Positions 61,790 to 64,000 of a stretch of DNA of 64,000 nt are shown piece after piece. Location of the stretch: positions 1,650,001 to 1,714,000 of the forward strand of contig JBBBDQ010000332.1 in assembly GCA_037127315.1 (NCBI GenBank), in the 5' to 3' direction. Origin of the DNA: Ascarosepion bandense. Its lineage: Eukaryota > Mollusca > Cephalopoda > Sepiida > Sepiidae. A program made the translations under genes and the position numbers. The stretch's first letter is position 1, and each line of letters starts with the position of its first letter. The notes below the pieces were generated by a model that was not told the DNA's origin, ran no database searches, and saw nothing but the letters and a program-made list of their open reading frames with translations.

Positions 61790-63000
61790 ACAATGTCTAC
61801 ATATGACATTAATTTCGTTACGTTTATTTAATAAATTTTTGTTGTTATGGGATGTAATAATAAATAGTTTTTCATATAAGCATAATGAATATGGTTCATT
61901 TAAGGACTTACATGTTTTAGCTTCTTTTAGGATTTTCCATTTTATTTTGGGTGTTTTTTGTTTCCCTTAGGTACCAATGATATCTCGATAGGGATATTCT
62001 ATTTCTGTATTTGCTATTATTAAATGAAGAGGTATGCTGGTAAATTCTCTGCTTTAGAGTGTTTTTAGTGCTCCCTACATAGACTTTTATATTGTTTGGG
62101 TTTTCCTTCGTCCATATTTCGCATTGATAGATTATCGATTTCGTCAAACACCTATTTTCTAGCGGACAGTTTATGGGGTTTTACAATTACATTTTTTTCT
62201 CGTCTAAATTGTTATTTTCTGTTGTCTGTTTATTTTACTAGTTTTGTTGAATTTTTTAAAATATTATTATTATGGTTTTTTATAATTTTTTCTAGATTAT
62301 TCATACAGCTGTAACTTAATTTTATAGTGTTTCTATTAAAGATCTTATTAAGTGGATTTTTCTCTAGGAAGTGTTTCCTAATTAGCTCGAGGAATTTTCT
62401 TCCCAACCTACCATTAGTCATCTGGTTGTACGGGGGTGTGTACCGGATGATTTTCCTATTCCTATTTTTTATTCGAGGGTTGCTTTTCTTGTTTACATAT
62501 TTAATATTTGGGTTTATGTATCCACTATTTTTCAATGCAGTTTTCTAAAAATCGCTATGTTTATTGAACACTTCCTCATTAGCCGAGTTCCTACTAATTC
62601 TGTATTCTATTGATGAGGGTATATGCTTGATGATAGACGGAGGGTGGTTAGATTTTGGGTCGATGTATAAAGGGTTTGTGTTTGTTTTTTGTATGGTTAG
62701 TGTATATTTTTCTCTAGATACAAAGTTACATCGAGGAAATCTACTTTTTTATTTTAGCTTTAACTGTTACTTTTAAATTTAGATTTTTAAATTCCTTATG
62801 TATCATTTTTCTAACCCTTTCTATTTTGAAGTTTGTTGTATTTTATAGGTAGCAATCTATCTTTTATCCAAGATTATTTAAAAATAGCAGACAAGGTGGT
62901 GTCGTTAAGGTTCTTACATAATTTTTCATGTGATTTTGTAATGTCTTTTATTTTCAGTACATAAATTATGTAAAAATTATCCGAAAGTTTTCTTTATTCA
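61790..63000 (-). pseudogene. Penelope-like element P3: RT end, GIY-YIG endonuclease, C-terminus
   Basis: Minus-strand order: KVDFLDVTLYLEKN (about 62755-62715), TNTNPLYIDPKSNHPPSIIK, ISRNSANEEVFNKHSDF then a stop, KNSGYINPNIKYVNKKSNPR, KIIRYTPPYNQMTNGRLGRK and IFNRNTIKLSYSCMNNLEKI (62535-62230). After a frame change come NCPLENRCLTKSIIYQCEIW, VYVGSTKNTLKQRIYQHTSS and SRYHWYLRE (62190-61917), then SLCLYEKLFIITSHNNKNLL and NKRNEINVICRH (to about 61800). The YVGST box and R....H of the GIY-YIG domain are intact. Three or so stops and frameshifts kill it. Best preserved PLE here. Confidence 0.85.
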
Positions 63001-63193
63001 ACCGTTTTAGGTTATACGTTTGTCCATTATCAAGAATGCATTTTATTTTACTTTAAATTGAATGTATGTATTGTTTTACGTATACATGTACAGTATAGGA
63101 ATGCTTTACTTTCCAAAAACGGTCAGCATATTGTGACTGTTTCATAGTCGATATTGTTGACGTTTTTTATTAATAATTCTTCCATATTTTCAG

Positions 63194-63197
<4 letters not shown>
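63001..63197. other. AT-rich, possibly further decayed PLE
   Basis: Continues upstream of P3 on its strand, but I could not read a convincing RT motif. Confidence 0.35.

Positions 63198-63256
<59 letters not shown>
63198..63256. repeat. (GT)n microsatellite
   Basis: Pure GT tract of about 29 units. Confidence 0.95.
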
Positions 63257-63258
<2 letters not shown>

Positions 63259-64000
63259 TTATTCAAATATTTAAGACCATTTTAATATTTTATTCGATCG
63301 TGGTCGCGAGGATATTCATGAGTTTATCACACAAACCATCATATTCCTGCGTCAGGATCCTAAGGTCATAGGGTAGCATCTTGTTCAATGTAGGTGACTA
63401 TTGGTCGTCCAGCCTGTCTTACGCCATGGCTGGGTCTCAAGAGTAGTAGACGACTCTCATGTTCTTGCGTTGCTCGTCAGCAGTGTCTTATAAATCACAT
63501 TCCTCGTTCGCGTAAGATTGTAGAAATATCAGGGATGAGTCCATGGTGCTGCGAATTTAATATTTGAAAAGTTTTATAAAAATATATGCCTTGACAAATT
63601 TATTAACTCATCCCTCTCCCCAAGAATAATTTCGTTTTTGTATTTGATAATATTAACTCCGACCATCCTACAGATTTTATCTTCTATGTACTATGTCCCC
63701 TCAGATGACTTTCTCAAACCTACTATGCATTGTGACCATCAGCAATGTTTGCCAGGCCCCTTCCCGTGCCCCAGGTTCCATTCACAAAAGCTGGTCGCGT
63801 ATTCTTCCACTATCTTTGTGCCCTCAAGAAAAACGATCAAATTTTCCAAACATTTCTTCCTAATCATAGTTTCGATAAACTTAAACTATCTTTATCTGAC
63901 TCTAGGTATGTGTATTTTTATGTCACCACGTTTTTAAGACTCGATGCGCTCATGGAATTCTCATTATCCTCCTGTATAACCAAAATACTGCTACATCCAA
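63257..64000. other. no recognised feature to window end
   Basis: A 99-codon plus frame (63638-63937) has no recognised domain. The string GCCAGGCCCCTTCCCGTGCC near 63750 resembles a string near 47223. The window ends inside this stretch. Confidence 0.4.

Noticed and set aside
1..64000. CRISPR arrays, operons, ribosome binding sites or bacterial genes
   Set aside because: Repeat content, SINEs, LINEs and PLEs show animal nuclear DNA; no spaced direct repeats of CRISPR type were seen.

Overview
This window is non-coding animal genomic DNA made almost entirely of retroelement remains and simple repeats. No intact host gene, rRNA or functional tRNA could be supported. Every longer reading frame is either a retrotransposon protein fragment or a translation of a microsatellite. 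The repeat mix is (TA)n and (GATA)n tracts everywhere, several tRNA-derived SINEs, Jockey/CR1-group and RTE-like LINE 3' ends, and Penelope-like elements (PLEs). This suggests a mollusc, most likely a cephalopod. That is an inference from repeat style, not a proof.

Repeat families (letters are mine). L: a non-LTR retrotransposon with about 19 copies or fragments, nearly all 5'-truncated; the best copy is at 48960-49918 (+). R: RTE-like LINE pieces at 12270-12600, 28200-29045 and 29290-30490. B: a tRNA-derived SINE of about 300 bp with 14 copies, one nested inside another. C: a tandem-unit element (units of about 140-170 bp) that ends in the same 3' tail as L. P: PLE remains at 6740-7770, 27355-27900, 52795-53650 and 61790-63000, including recognisable GIY-YIG endonuclease segments. 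F, N and M: short, often palindromic pieces carrying hammerhead-ribozyme-like cores. Z: tRNA-like heads joined to a three-stem hammerhead (15766-15905, 50411-50773, 53824-53984). G, H and I: unclassified or RTE-tail repeats. There is also one complete non-autonomous hAT element (40218-40655).

Layout. 0-9 kb: L, C and B copies, the F/M block, and PLE P1 ending near a hammerhead. 9-15 kb: a satellite of about 197 bp, N and F hammerhead pieces, an RTE piece, and a higher-order ATCT array. 15-27 kb: Z, C and G copies, AT-rich DNA, and a large inverted copy of the 4-5 kb block. 27-35 kb: PLE RT start, RTE copies, a palindromic N element, and nested SINEs. 35-52 kb: L, B, G, H and I copies, the hAT element, a foldback element, and the best LINE. 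50-54 kb: two Z elements and PLE P2. 54-57 kb: a purine/pyrimidine inverted repeat in which one arm has grown into a 23-bp minisatellite. 58-64 kb: L copies and PLE P3 on the minus strand.

The most interesting signal is the number of hammerhead-like cores (CTGANGA - helix - GAAA), linked both to PLE remains and to a tRNA-like short element, with stem I base changes between copies that preserve pairing. All coordinates were read by eye; boundaries are good to a few bases for short sites and about 10-30 bases for decayed repeats.
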